Of a stretch of 64,000 nt of DNA, positions 7,841 through 16,097 are shown piece after piece. The position numbers were made by a program, and so were the translations under genes. The notes beneath the pieces were generated by a model that was not told where the DNA came from, ran no database searches, and worked only from the letters and a program-made list of their open reading frames with translations. Within the stretch, counting starts at the first letter, position 1. Each line of letters opens with the position of its first letter. Location: NCBI GenBank assembly GCA_029961105.1, contig JASBVO010000004.1, positions 186,001 to 250,000 on the forward strand, given 5' to 3'. The stretch comes from Micrococcus sp. Its GTDB lineage: Bacteria; Actinomycetota; Actinomycetes; Actinomycetales; Micrococcaceae.

Positions 7841-9730
7841 TCAGTAGCGGCCCGCGTAGGGATGCACGTTGACCATGCCGCCGTAGTTCAGTGCGGTCAC
7901 GGACAGCCCGGAGCTGGGGTTGCGGGCGTGCACGATCTGGCCGTCGCCGATGTAGATGGCCACGTGGTACATGCTGTTGCCCCCGTTGCTGGACCAGAAG
8001 ACCAGGTCGCCGGGCTGCAACTGCGACAGCGGGACGTACTGGCTGGCCTCGCGGTACTGCGCGGTGGAGTTGCGGGGAAGGTACTTGCCCGCGGCCTCGA
8101 AGGCCGAGCGGGTGAACCCGGAGCAGTCATAGCCCTTCGGGCCGTTGCCGCCCCAGCTGTAGTGGACGCCGGACTCGCCGGCCTTGTTGACGGCCCAGGA
8201 GATGGCGGTGGAGGCCCACGCCGGGCTCGGGGCGGCCGGGACCACCGGCGACGGCGTGCGCGTCGGCGTGTCGGTGCTGTCCGGAGTCGGAGCCGTCGTC
8301 TGGGCCGGTGTGGCCGTCCGAGAGGGGGCGGGGACGGTGGTCCGGCTGGGCGCGGGCGTGGTGACTTGGGCGGGTCTGGACTTCGCGCTCCTGGCCGGCG
8401 CGGGAGTCGCAGGGGACTTCCGGGCGGGCGCGGGCGTGGTGACCCTGGTCGGTCTGGACTTCGCGCTCTTGGCCGGCGTGGGCGTGACCGTCCGGGTGGG
8501 CGAGGGCGTGGTGACCGTGGCCGGCCTGGGCTTCGCGGTCTTGGTGGCTGTGGGCTTCGCGGTCTTGGCCGGCGAGGGCTTAGGGGCCGTGGCGGGTGCG
8601 GGCTCCGCGGTCGCGGCGCGCATCGGTTTGGTGGTCCTGGTCGGCGGGGGAGTCGCAGCGGACTTCCGCGTCGGCGTGGGCTTAGAGGCCGTGGCGGCCG
8701 TGGCGGCCCTGGCGGACGCGAAAGGCGCCGCGGTCTGCGGGCGGGACGGGACCGGCGTCGAGCTTGGGGTCACGGCGGCCGCGATGACGGGCACGCTGAT
8801 GGCCGCGGCCGTGCTGGCCGGATCAGTGCTCGGCGCCGGCGCCGGCGAGTCCGGCCGGGCTGCCGCGGCCGCGGCACGCTGTTCGGACTCGGCGATCGCC
8901 GCGGCCAGGGCTTCGTCGCGCTCGTCCTGCTCCAGTGCTTCCACCCGGGCGGCCGCCTCGGCCACGGAGAGGTCCTCGAGCTCGGCCAGCAGGGTGATCA
9001 ACTGCTTGCGGTCGGCCTGGTTCTGCCGTTCCGCCTCCTCCGCAGCGCGGGCGGCGGCCTTGAGGCGACGCTGCTCCTCGGCGGCCAGTCGAGAGGCCTC
9101 CGCCTGGGCCTCCTGGGCGGCCTCGGCCTCACGCGCCAGCGCCTCGGCCTCGGCCGCCCGGCGCGCAGCGTCCTCGGCGGCGCTGGCCTTGTCCTCGGTG
9201 ACCTTGTCTGCCGTCGCCTGACGTGCCAGCGTGTCCTCCTCGCCCAGGACCACCTGCGCGGCAGTGGCCTGGCCGCCGCGGTACATCTCGGCGGCCACGG
9301 TGCCGGCGTCCTCACGGGCTGCCGCGGCGGCGGAACCGGCCTGCTCTGCCCGTTGGCGGGTGGTGGAGGCGGTCCGGCTGCGCTCGGCCAGGGTCTCATC
9401 GGCGGCGAGGAGGGCCTCGTTGGCCTGCTGGGCCCGGGCCTCGGCCTGCGCCGAGCGTTCGGCCGACTGGCGGATGGCGGACTGCAGCCGCTCGGCTATC
9501 CGGGCCCGGCTGGTCGCGTCGGTCTTGGCGGCGGAGATCTCGTCCCGGGAAGGCACCTGGGGGCGCTCGATCGGTGACTGGCTCGGCGTGGCCTGCTGGG
9601 CGCGCTGGATGTCGGTCTGGACGGTTGCCGAGGAGGCAGCGACGAGGGACGGCAGGGACGATGCGGCCAACCCAGTGGCGGCCACGGCGGCCACGATGGC
9701 GGTCACGCGCACGGTGCGGCGGGGGATCAC
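7841..9730 (-). CDS. Secreted NlpC/P60 peptidoglycan endopeptidase with coiled coil
   Basis: Cleaves within peptidoglycan stem peptides outside the membrane. The 629-residue protein begins at GTG 9728-9730, with a GAGGAAA ribosome site 7 nt upstream. It has a signal peptide (RRTVRVTAIVAAVAATGLAA), a long Ala/Glu/Arg coiled coil (about 55-300), a Pro/Thr/Lys/Ala linker of degenerate repeats (about 320-503) and an NlpC/P60 domain (504-629). The catalytic Cys536 is in YDCSGF, with His589 in YHVAIYIG and His601 in IVHARNP. The layout resembles RipA-type cell-separation hydrolases, whose coiled coil is autoinhibitory. The linker is unusually long. An in-frame upstream start would lengthen the N terminus before the signal peptide and was rejected. 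Confidence 0.93.
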   Translation of the reverse strand: MIPRRTVRVTAIVAAVAATGLAASSLPSLVAASSATVQTDIQRAQQATPSQSPIERPQVPSRDEISAAKTDATSRARIAERLQSAIRQSAERSAQAEARAQQANEALLAADETLAERSRTASTTRQRAEQAGSAAAAAREDAGTVAAEMYRGGQATAAQVVLGEEDTLARQATADKVTEDKASAAEDAARRAAEAEALAREAEAAQEAQAEASRLAAEEQRRLKAAARAAEEAERQNQADRKQLITLLAELEDLSVAEAAARVEALEQDERDEALAAAIAESEQRAAAAAARPDSPAPAPSTDPASTAAAISVPVIAAAVTPSSTPVPSRPQTAAPFASARAATAATASKPTPTRKSAATPPPTRTTKPMRAATAEPAPATAPKPSPAKTAKPTATKTAKPRPATVTTPSPTRTVTPTPAKSAKSRPTRVTTPAPARKSPATPAPARSAKSRPAQVTTPAPSRTTVPAPSRTATPAQTTAPTPDSTDTPTRTPSPVVPAAPSPAWASTAISWAVNKAGESGVHYSWGGNGPKGYDCSGFTRSAFEAAGKYLPRNSTAQYREASQYVPLSQLQPGDLVFWSSNGGNSMYHVAIYIGDGQIVHARNPSSGLSVTALNYGGMVNVHPYAGRY

Positions 9731-9871
9731 GGCAGTTTCCTCACTGTGGCACCGGTGCGAGTGATAGGCGGGTCTGGGGCCGGGAGAGGTCAGACCTGGG
9801 TGCGAGTGGTCACGCGTCCGTCGCCGTGAGATCACAGTTGGGACTCGTGGCCTGCCTGAAGGTGCCACAGG

Positions 9872-9898
9872 TGTGACAATAGAGCGACATTTGTCACA
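9872..9898. promoter_or_regulatory. Inverted repeat upstream of the NlpC/P60 gene
   Basis: TGTGACAA (9872-9879), 11 nt, TTGTCACA (9891-9898), in the 233-bp AT-richer region between the NlpC/P60 start and the metallopeptidase stop. A related CATTTGTAAC lies at about 9941-9951. This could be a regulator site (MtrA boxes control cell-wall hydrolase genes in related bacteria and contain GTCACA/GTAAC cores) or a 5' leader hairpin. I saw no c-di-AMP riboswitch core. Confidence 0.4.
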
Positions 9899-9963
9899 AA
9901 GGCAACACGAATCCCGTGAGAAGCATAAACAACATCGGTGTCATTTGTAACGGGACACGCCGT

Positions 9964-10545
9964 TCATCCCCAGCCGAGGCTGTGCAGCGTGGCGTCGTCG
10001 ATGCCGAAGAAATGAGCCACCTCGTGGACCACCGTCACGGTGATCTCCTCCACGAGTTCCTCCCGGTCGCGGCACATCCGCAGCAGAGGGCCGCGGAAGA
10101 TCACGATCCGGTCCGGCAGTTGCCAGGGCATCCCGGCCCGTTCGGTCAGCGGGATTCCGTCATAGAGTCCCAGCAGTTCGGTGCCGGCGTCCTCCCAGGG
10201 CTCGGGCTCGTACTCCTCTTCCACGAAGACCGCCACGTTGGACAGTCGCTCGGCCAGCGCCGGCGGGATCGCCTCGAGGGCGTCGGAGACGGCACGGTCG
10301 AAGTCCTCCTCCGACATCTCGACGCCGATGGCCCCGTGCGGGCGCTCGCGCTGGCCGGAGTCGTCGGACGGCCCGGGACTGCGGGATTGGCCCGGTCCGT
10401 CGGAGTGGTCGGAGTTTCCGGAGTTTTCGGGGCCGGCGTGGCCGGAGCTGTGAGGCGGGCCAGTCTGGTCGGACTGGTCGGGATGGTCGGGATGATGCTG
10501 GGGTGAGTCCACCCCTCCATCGTGCCTGCTGACGGTGGAGTCCAC
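9964..10545 (-). CDS. Small zinc metallopeptidase (MTD/DUF1025 type)
   Basis: A 193-residue protein whose last 120 residues match the minimal zincin family: SEEDFDRAVSDALEAIPPAL, then the active-site helix HEVAHFFGID (about 175-184) with HExxH, preceded by ITVTV. The first 75 residues are Ser/Asp/Gly/Pro-rich and probably disordered. The start is uncertain. GTG 10545 is the longest; GTG 10512 has CACGAT 6 nt before it and could be a leaderless start; an internal ATG begins the conserved domain. The physiological substrate of the family is not known. Confidence 0.85.
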   Translation of the reverse strand: MDSTVSRHDGGVDSPQHHPDHPDQSDQTGPPHSSGHAGPENSGNSDHSDGPGQSRSPGPSDDSGQRERPHGAIGVEMSEEDFDRAVSDALEAIPPALAERLSNVAVFVEEEYEPEPWEDAGTELLGLYDGIPLTERAGMPWQLPDRIVIFRGPLLRMCRDREELVEEITVTVVHEVAHFFGIDDATLHSLGWG

Positions 10546-10560
10546 GGGCTCACCCCCAGT

Positions 10561-10590
10561 TTGCGGTTCGGCCTCGAGAGCCTCTAGACT
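10561..10590 (+). promoter_or_regulatory. tRNA cluster promoter
   Basis: TTGCGG (10561-10566), 18 nt, TAGACT (10585-10590), about 35 nt before tRNA-Glu. An 8-bp hairpin closed by GAAC (10601-10620) lies between the likely start and the mature tRNA. Confidence 0.6.
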
Positions 10591-10625
10591 CTTACAGGTC
10601 CACTTCGGGAACCCGAAGTGTTCAG

Positions 10626-10698
<73 letters not shown>

Positions 10699-10789
10699 CG
10701 CAGGAACTGATCCAGCTGTCGCGGCTGGCCGGATGACGAAGGTGGTCAGACCACCGGAAAACGTCTGGTAGAGTTGGTTCTCGCACACT

Positions 10790-10863
10790 GGCCCTGTAGC
10801 GCAGTTGGTTAGCGCGCCGCCCTGTCACGGCGGAGGTCGCGGGTTCAAGTCCCGTCAGGGTCG
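10790..10863 (+). tRNA. tRNA-Asp (anticodon GTC)
   Basis: Acceptor GGCCCTG/CAGGGTC, anticodon stem CCGCC/GGCGG with loop CTGTCAC giving GTC, T-arm GCGGG-TTCAAGT-CCCGT, discriminator G. A separate TAGAGT at 10769-10774 may give it its own promoter. Confidence 0.97.
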
Positions 10864-10940
10864 CTCGGATGTTCCGATCGCCGGGTAACACCGGTCCGGA
10901 GGATCTTGGTGATCACCGGTCTCAGGACCGGATGGTGCCA

Positions 10941-11016
10941 GGCTCTGTAGCTCAGTTGGTAGAGCGTTCGACTGAAAATCGAAAGGTCACCGGATCGACG
11001 CCGGTCGGAGCCACCA
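10941..11016 (+). tRNA. tRNA-Phe (anticodon GAA), CCA encoded
   Basis: Acceptor GGCTCTG/CGGAGCC, D-arm GCTC/GAGC, anticodon stem TTCGA/TCGAA with loop CTGAAAA giving GAA, discriminator A and CCA encoded at 11014-11016. The T-loop between ACCGG and CCGGT reads ATCGACG, so position 54 is A instead of the near-universal T. Confidence 0.95.
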
Positions 11017-11022
11017 GCAAGA

Positions 11023-11055
11023 ACGAGGGCCCCCGCTTCCAGCGGGGGCCCTCGT
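11023..11055 (+). terminator. Hairpin terminator of the tRNA cluster
   Basis: Perfect 15-bp GC-rich stem with a TCC loop, 7 nt after tRNA-Phe. The downstream T tract is weak, as is usual in this kind of genome. No gene is visible between it and the transporter stop at 11168. Confidence 0.85.
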
Positions 11056-11167
11056 CGTCTCCTGCCATGGGATGCCTCCAGGGCCGGCCGGATCTCCGGC
11101 CACCTGTGAGCCGCACCGGATGCCCAGGGCCGCCGGCAGGCGGGAACCCGGGGCGTCCGATGCGTCG

Positions 11168-13036
11168 TCAGCCCTCGCTGCGGGGAGAGCGACGCTCATG
11201 CTCTGCCCGGCGCCGGGCGATCCAGGACGACCGGGAGGCCGGGCGAGGGTCCGTGCCCTCGACCCGGACGGCGTCCAGTGCGATCTCCTGGCGGCGCGAG
11301 CGGCTGAGATTCGCCCACCAGAAGTCCGCCGAGATCCCGCCCGTCTCCTGGGCGTCGTCGTCCGTGGTCAGCCCGAACCGGTCCTGGATGTCGGCGAGGA
11401 AGGCCTTGCGGCGCAGCGCCTCCACCCGACGGACGTTCACTCCGAGGGCCTTGAACGCCGCGATGCACATCATGACGAGCAGCACGCTCATCGGCAGCCC
11501 GATGGTGATCGCCAGTGTCTGGATGGCCGTCAGTCCGCCGGCCAGCAGCAGGGCCGCGGCCATCAGTGCGGTGGCCACGGCGAAGAACGCGCGGTGCCGG
11601 TGGGCGGGCTCGGGATCACCGCCGGTGGCGATCATGGCCATCACCAGGGACCCGGAGTCCGAGGAAGTGATGAAGAAGATCGCCGAGAGCAGGATCGCGC
11701 CGATCACTAGGGCGGTACCGCCGGGGAGCTGCTCCAGGACCTGGAAGAGGGCGGAGTTCACGTCCACGGCACCGTCCTCGCCGATCACCGAGGTGTAGCC
11801 CACCGGGCGCGTGACCTCGTGGAAGATCGCCGTGCCGCCGAGCACGCCGAACCAGAGGATGGAGATCGCGGTGGGCACGAGCAGCACGCCCAGCATGAAT
11901 TCGCGGACCGTGCGCCCCCGGGAGATCCTGGCGATGAACACGCCCACGAATGGTGTCCAGGACATCCACCAGGCCCAGTAGAACGTGGTCCAGCCGGACT
12001 GCCACTCGTCACCAGCCTCGCCGTAGAAGGCGGAGCCGTTAAGGGACATGCTGATGTAGTTCTGCAGGTAGGCACCGAGGGTCTGGACGAGCTCTTTGAG
12101 CAGGAACTGGGTCGGCCCGGCGATCAGCAGGAACAGCACGAAGCCGGCCGCGATCAGCAGGTTGGTGTTCGAGAGCCACTTCATGCCCTTGTTGACGCCG
12201 GAGATCACCGACCACAGGACGAAGCAGGTGATGACGGCGATCATGGTGTACTCCACCCACGGGCTGTCCTGGGGGACGAAGCCCAGGGACCGCAGGCCGG
12301 CGGACATCTGCGTGACGCCCAGGCCGAGGGAAGTGGCCACGCCGAAGACGGTGCCCACCAGGGCGGTGGTGTCGATCAGGTTGCCCCAGCCTCCGCGGGT
12401 CGCCCTTTCGCCGATCAGCGGCTCGACGGCCCAGCGCATGGACAACGGACGCCCGCGGCGATGGATGGCGTGGGCCACGGCGAGGCCGACGACGGCGTAG
12501 ATGGCCCAGGGCTGCAGGCCCCAGTGGAGGTAGGTGGTGGACAGCGCCTGCTCGGCGCGCACGGCCGTGGAGGCCGCCTCGGCGTCCAGCGCGGGGCGCG
12601 GGGTGGCGAAGTGCATCAGCGGCTCGGTCATGCCGTAGAAGACCAGGCCGATGCCCATGCCGGCGGCGAAGAGCAGGGCCAGCCAGGAGACGGTGGAGAA
12701 CTCCGGGGTGCTGTCCGGCCTGCCCAGGGTGATGTTGCCCTTGCGGGAGAAGAGCAGGTAGATGCAGAAGACGGCCAGCAGGAAGGCCATGATCAGGTAC
12801 CACCAGCTGAAGTTGCTGATGATCGTCTGCTGCACCATGCCGATCCCGGCCTCCATGGCCTGCGGGAAGGCCATGGTCATGGCCACGAAGGCCAGGATGA
12901 TCACGGCGGAGGGCCAGAACACCCACGGGACCAGCCGCGAGCGGTGGGCCTGCGGAGCACCGGGATCCTGGTCCGTGGGCGGGCTCTCCGGGGCTTCGGC
13001 GGGCGGTGCGGGTGGGGGAGTTGCTGTCGATGACAT
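11168..13036 (-). CDS. BCCT-family betaine/choline-type transporter
   Basis: A 622-residue membrane protein with 12 predicted helices, importing a quaternary-amine osmolyte with Na+ or H+. The glycine-rich stretch GMGIGLVFYGMTEPL and the aromatic box region FYWAWWMSWTPFVG followed by FIARISRGRTVREF match BetP-like carriers; the Trp residues of that box form the substrate cage in BetP. GIGLV in place of the GIDLL of choline/proton BetT-type carriers favours a sodium-coupled betaine transporter. A charged C-terminal tail of about 85 residues could be an osmosensing domain, as in BetP. TATACG lies 8 nt before the start, a weak leaderless signal. Confidence 0.93.
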   Translation of the reverse strand: MSSTATPPPAPPAEAPESPPTDQDPGAPQAHRSRLVPWVFWPSAVIILAFVAMTMAFPQAMEAGIGMVQQTIISNFSWWYLIMAFLLAVFCIYLLFSRKGNITLGRPDSTPEFSTVSWLALLFAAGMGIGLVFYGMTEPLMHFATPRPALDAEAASTAVRAEQALSTTYLHWGLQPWAIYAVVGLAVAHAIHRRGRPLSMRWAVEPLIGERATRGGWGNLIDTTALVGTVFGVATSLGLGVTQMSAGLRSLGFVPQDSPWVEYTMIAVITCFVLWSVISGVNKGMKWLSNTNLLIAAGFVLFLLIAGPTQFLLKELVQTLGAYLQNYISMSLNGSAFYGEAGDEWQSGWTTFYWAWWMSWTPFVGVFIARISRGRTVREFMLGVLLVPTAISILWFGVLGGTAIFHEVTRPVGYTSVIGEDGAVDVNSALFQVLEQLPGGTALVIGAILLSAIFFITSSDSGSLVMAMIATGGDPEPAHRHRAFFAVATALMAAALLLAGGLTAIQTLAITIGLPMSVLLVMMCIAAFKALGVNVRRVEALRRKAFLADIQDRFGLTTDDDAQETGGISADFWWANLSRSRRQEIALDAVRVEGTDPRPASRSSWIARRRAEHERRSPRSEG

Positions 13037-13101
13037 CGTTCCACCGTATAACGGGACGCCCGCCTCACCGGCCGTGTGGGCCGGCTCACCGGCCGGGAGG
13101 C

Positions 13102-13860
13102 TCAGCGCGGGGCCATGCGCAGGGCCCCGTCCATCCGGATGGTGGTGCCGTTGAGGTAGTGGTGGTCCACGAAGGTCTCGACCAGCTGCGCGAACTCCGC
13201 CGGACGGCCCAGGCGGTGCGGGAACGGGACGCCCTCGGCCAGGCCGGCCCGGTACTCCTCGCTGATCGTCGCCAGCATCGGCGTCTCCACCACGCCCGGG
13301 GCGATCGTGTTCACCCGGATGCCCCTGCTGGCCAGGTCCCGCGCCGCAGTGATCGTGAGGCTGTGCACCCCACCCTTGGACGCGGCATATGCTGCCTGGC
13401 CGATCTGCCCCTCGAAGGCCGCCACGGAGGCGGTGTTGACCACCACACCGCGCTGGCCGTCCTCGTCCACCGGGTCCGTGGCCGCCATGGCCTCGGCGGC
13501 CAGGGCCAGCACGGTGAAGGTGCCGATCAGGTTCACCCGCACCACGGTCTCGAACAACCGCAGGTCGTGCGCGCCGGACTTGCCCAGGATGCGGGCGGAG
13601 GGGGCGATGCCGGCGCAGTTCACCACCGTCCGCAGCGGTCCGGCCTCGGCGGCCGCGGCGACGGCGGCGCGCACCTGCTCCGGGTCCGTCACGTCGGCCG
13701 GGGCGTAGGAGACCCCCTCAACGGCGGGGGCGTTCTCGATCGAGGGTTGCAGGTCCACGCCGATGACGTGGGCGCCACGGCCGGCGAGCATCGCGGCGGT
13801 GGCGGCGCCGAGCCCGGAGGCGGCGCCGGTGACAAGGGCAGAGCTGTTCTTCAGGTCCAT
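13102..13860 (-). CDS. Short-chain dehydrogenase, 3-hydroxyacyl-CoA dehydrogenase type II-like
   Basis: A 252-residue NAD(P)-dependent oxidoreductase. It has the TGAASGLG cofactor motif (residues 11-18), GVDLQ with Asp at the end of strand 2 (favouring NAD), NCAG, and the catalytic NTAS...YAASK. The overall pattern, including GVVVNTASVAAFEGQIGQAAY, resembles mitochondrial HSD10-type 3-hydroxyacyl-CoA dehydrogenases used in beta-oxidation of short or branched acyl-CoAs. It stands alone, so the substrate is inferred from similarity only. Confidence 0.85.
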   Translation of the reverse strand: MDLKNSSALVTGAASGLGAATAAMLAGRGAHVIGVDLQPSIENAPAVEGVSYAPADVTDPEQVRAAVAAAAEAGPLRTVVNCAGIAPSARILGKSGAHDLRLFETVVRVNLIGTFTVLALAAEAMAATDPVDEDGQRGVVVNTASVAAFEGQIGQAAYAASKGGVHSLTITAARDLASRGIRVNTIAPGVVETPMLATISEEYRAGLAEGVPFPHRLGRPAEFAQLVETFVDHHYLNGTTIRMDGALRMAPR

Positions 13861-13867
13861 GTTCGGC

Positions 13868-13873
13868 AGGCTA
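13868..13873 (-). promoter_or_regulatory. Leaderless promoter -10 (SDR gene)
   Basis: TAGCCT on the minus strand, 7 nt before the ATG at 13860; transcription would start at or next to the A of the start codon. Confidence 0.5.
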
Positions 13874-13936
13874 TCCCGCCGGGGCGACGCATGACGTACG
13901 CCACACGGTCCGTTACTGAGGTTGCCCCGGGCCGAC

Positions 13937-15814
13937 TCAGCGCTTGAGGAACCAGGCTGCCGAGTCCGGCATCAGCTGCCCCTCCTGCAGGGCCTTGTCC
14001 TGGCTGAAGATCGCCGCGGCGTAGTCCTCCGGGACATCCACGGCGGTCTCGCCCAGGTTGGCCATCACCAGCACCACGGTCTGCGGGATCGGCTCCCCGG
14101 ACCCCAGGTGCCGGCCGCCGCCGGTGGTCACCGTGAAGGCGAGCACCCCGTGGTCCGGGGCGTGGAACCGCGACCAGGCGAAGGCACCGGTGCCCAGGTC
14201 CAGTTCGCCGCGCACGCCCAGCAGCTGGCGGTACAGCTCGAAGGTCGAGCCCTTCACGTCCACCTGTTGGTCGGCCGAGTACCGGGCGTAGGACTCCGGC
14301 TGGGGCAGCCAGGGGGCAGCCGGCTGTACCGGGGCACCCGCGGTGGCGCCGCCGTCGTCGCCCCCCGGGGTCCCGACGGCGAAGCCCAGCCCGGGTGCCC
14401 CGGCGCGCCAGGGCATGGGGATGCGGCAGCCGTCCCGGCCCTTCTCCGCGCCCCCGGTGCGGAAGAAGGTGGGGTCCTGGCGCAGGGAGTCGTCCAGTTC
14501 CGTATGCTCGGGCAGGCCCAGTTCGTCACCCTGGTAGACATAGGCCGAGCCGGGCAACCCGAGCTCGATCATGGCGGCGGCCCGGGCACGCTTCCAGCCG
14601 AGCGCCTCGTCGGGCTGCTCATCCTCGGCGCCGATGCCGGAGGGGTAACGCGTGGGGTCGGTCAGCCCGAATCGGGAGGCGTGGCGGACCGTGTCGTGGT
14701 TGGACAGGACCCACGTGTTCGGGGCGCCCACCCTGTCCGCCTCCTCCACGGAGACCGTGATGGCGTCCGAGAGCCGGACGGCATCCCAGCCTGCCAGCAG
14801 GAACGTGAAGTTGAACGCCTGGTGCATCTCGCCCGGACGGACGTAGCGGAAGAGCCGCTCCAGGGGCGCCACCCAGGCCTCGGCCACCAGTACCGGATCG
14901 TGGTCGTACGCGGACAGCACCTCGTTCCAGGCCCGGTAGATCTCGTGGACCCCCTCCTGGTCGTGGTACGGCACCGGGTGGGTATGGTCCCGCGGGTTCT
15001 CCTCGGCGTGTCCGGAGACGTCCAGCCCGTCGTCGGTACCCATCGTCACGGGAGCCGCCCCGGCGTCCGTGACCATGCCGGGGCGGACATCGTGGTCCGG
15101 AAGCCCCTCGGCCTTGACCAGACCGTGGGCCACGTCCACGCGGAACCCGTCCACGCCACGGTCCAGCCAGAACCGCAGGATGTCCTCGAACTCCGCGCGG
15201 ACCTCCGGGTTGTCCCAGTTCAGGTCCGGCTGCGAGGAGTCGAACAGGTGCAGGTACCAGTCCCCGGGCGTGCCGTCCGGGTGGGTGATGCGGGTCCAGG
15301 CGGGCCCGCCGAACGTGGACTGCCAGTTGTTCGGTGGCTCCGAGCCGTCGGCGCCGGCCCCGGGGCGGAACATGTACCGGTCCCGGGCCGCCTGGCCCTC
15401 CTCGGTGGCCGGGTCGGCAGCCAGTGCCTCGACGAACCAGGGGTGGGCCGAGGAGGTGTGGTTGGGGACCAGGTCCACGATGATGCGCAGGCCGGCCTCG
15501 TGGGCGGCCTCGATCAGCGCGTCCGCGTCCGCCAGGGTGCCGAAGAGCGGGTCAACGTCCCGGTAGTCGGCGACATCGTAGCCACCGTCCTTCTGCGGGG
15601 AGACGTAGAACGGGGAGAGCCAGAGCGCGTCCACCCCGAGCTGCTGCAGGTAGGGCAGGCGGGCGGTCACGCCGGCCAGGTCGCCCATGCCGTCCCCGTC
15701 CGAGTCCGCGAAGGAGCGGGGATAGACCTGGTAGATCACGGCGTCCACCCACCAGGGGTTCTGCGGACGGTTGCGGGCTTCGGACGGTGGCGTGCTCAGG
15801 GGTCCCGTGGTCAT
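13937..15814 (-). CDS. GH13 alpha-glucosidase / oligo-1,6-glucosidase type
   Basis: A 625-residue cytosolic glycoside hydrolase releasing glucose from alpha-1,4 or alpha-1,6 oligosaccharides. The GH13 regions are visible in order: YQVYPRSFADSDGDGMGDL, DLVPNHTS, the nucleophile Asp in DGFRVDVAHG, the acid/base Glu in LVAEAW and SNHDTVRHA with the transition-state Asp. VDVAHG after the nucleophile is typical of alpha-glucosidases rather than trehalose synthases. It has no signal peptide and no adjacent sugar transporter. Confidence 0.93.
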   Translation of the reverse strand: MTTGPLSTPPSEARNRPQNPWWVDAVIYQVYPRSFADSDGDGMGDLAGVTARLPYLQQLGVDALWLSPFYVSPQKDGGYDVADYRDVDPLFGTLADADALIEAAHEAGLRIIVDLVPNHTSSAHPWFVEALAADPATEEGQAARDRYMFRPGAGADGSEPPNNWQSTFGGPAWTRITHPDGTPGDWYLHLFDSSQPDLNWDNPEVRAEFEDILRFWLDRGVDGFRVDVAHGLVKAEGLPDHDVRPGMVTDAGAAPVTMGTDDGLDVSGHAEENPRDHTHPVPYHDQEGVHEIYRAWNEVLSAYDHDPVLVAEAWVAPLERLFRYVRPGEMHQAFNFTFLLAGWDAVRLSDAITVSVEEADRVGAPNTWVLSNHDTVRHASRFGLTDPTRYPSGIGAEDEQPDEALGWKRARAAAMIELGLPGSAYVYQGDELGLPEHTELDDSLRQDPTFFRTGGAEKGRDGCRIPMPWRAGAPGLGFAVGTPGGDDGGATAGAPVQPAAPWLPQPESYARYSADQQVDVKGSTFELYRQLLGVRGELDLGTGAFAWSRFHAPDHGVLAFTVTTGGGRHLGSGEPIPQTVVLVMANLGETAVDVPEDYAAAIFSQDKALQEGQLMPDSAAWFLKR

Positions 15815-15820
15815 GGGGCC

Positions 15821-15826
15821 AGCCTA
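15821..15826 (-). promoter_or_regulatory. Leaderless promoter -10 (alpha-glucosidase)
   Basis: TAGGCT on the minus strand, 6 nt before the ATG at 15814. Confidence 0.55.
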
Positions 15827-15915
15827 GTGGTCCATGGTTTCCGGGGCAGGGGATGGATTGGACGGGATGGCCGCGCGTGGCCGGCTACCCGGAAGCCCTG
15901 TGTGAGGTCACTTCC

Positions 15916-15969
15916 GGGTCGCAAACCATGGATGTTGACGGGTAGAACCCACGGAATGCGACCCGGGAG
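15916..15969. repeat. 49-bp inverted-repeat element, copy A
   Basis: GGGTCGCA (15916-15923), 33 nt, TGCGACCC (15957-15964), then GGGAG. With one G-U pair the arms extend outward to 13 bases. It lies in the 283-bp gap upstream of the alpha-glucosidase gene, which otherwise holds only the tandem duplication that abuts it. Confidence 0.7.
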
Positions 15970-16018
15970 GCGCAGGTGTGGGCGGGCGCACCCGGGAGGC
16001 GCAGGTGTGGGCGGGCGC
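15961..16018. repeat. 29-bp perfect tandem duplication
   Basis: 15961-15989 is repeated exactly at 15990-16018. The first unit begins inside the right arm of inverted-repeat copy A, so the duplication arose from the end of that element. Confidence 0.8.
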
Positions 16019-16097
16019 GGTCAGCCGCTGCGCCGGATCAGGACGAACAGCGGCCCCAGCCAGAAGCTGGGGTGCCGGTACATCGGGAGTTCCACGG

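Noticed and set aside
9731-9963. Cyclic-di-AMP (ydaO type) riboswitch ahead of the NlpC/P60 gene
   Set aside because: Expected by analogy with other actinobacteria, but the conserved core with its GGGGGA-type segments is not visible on the coding strand.
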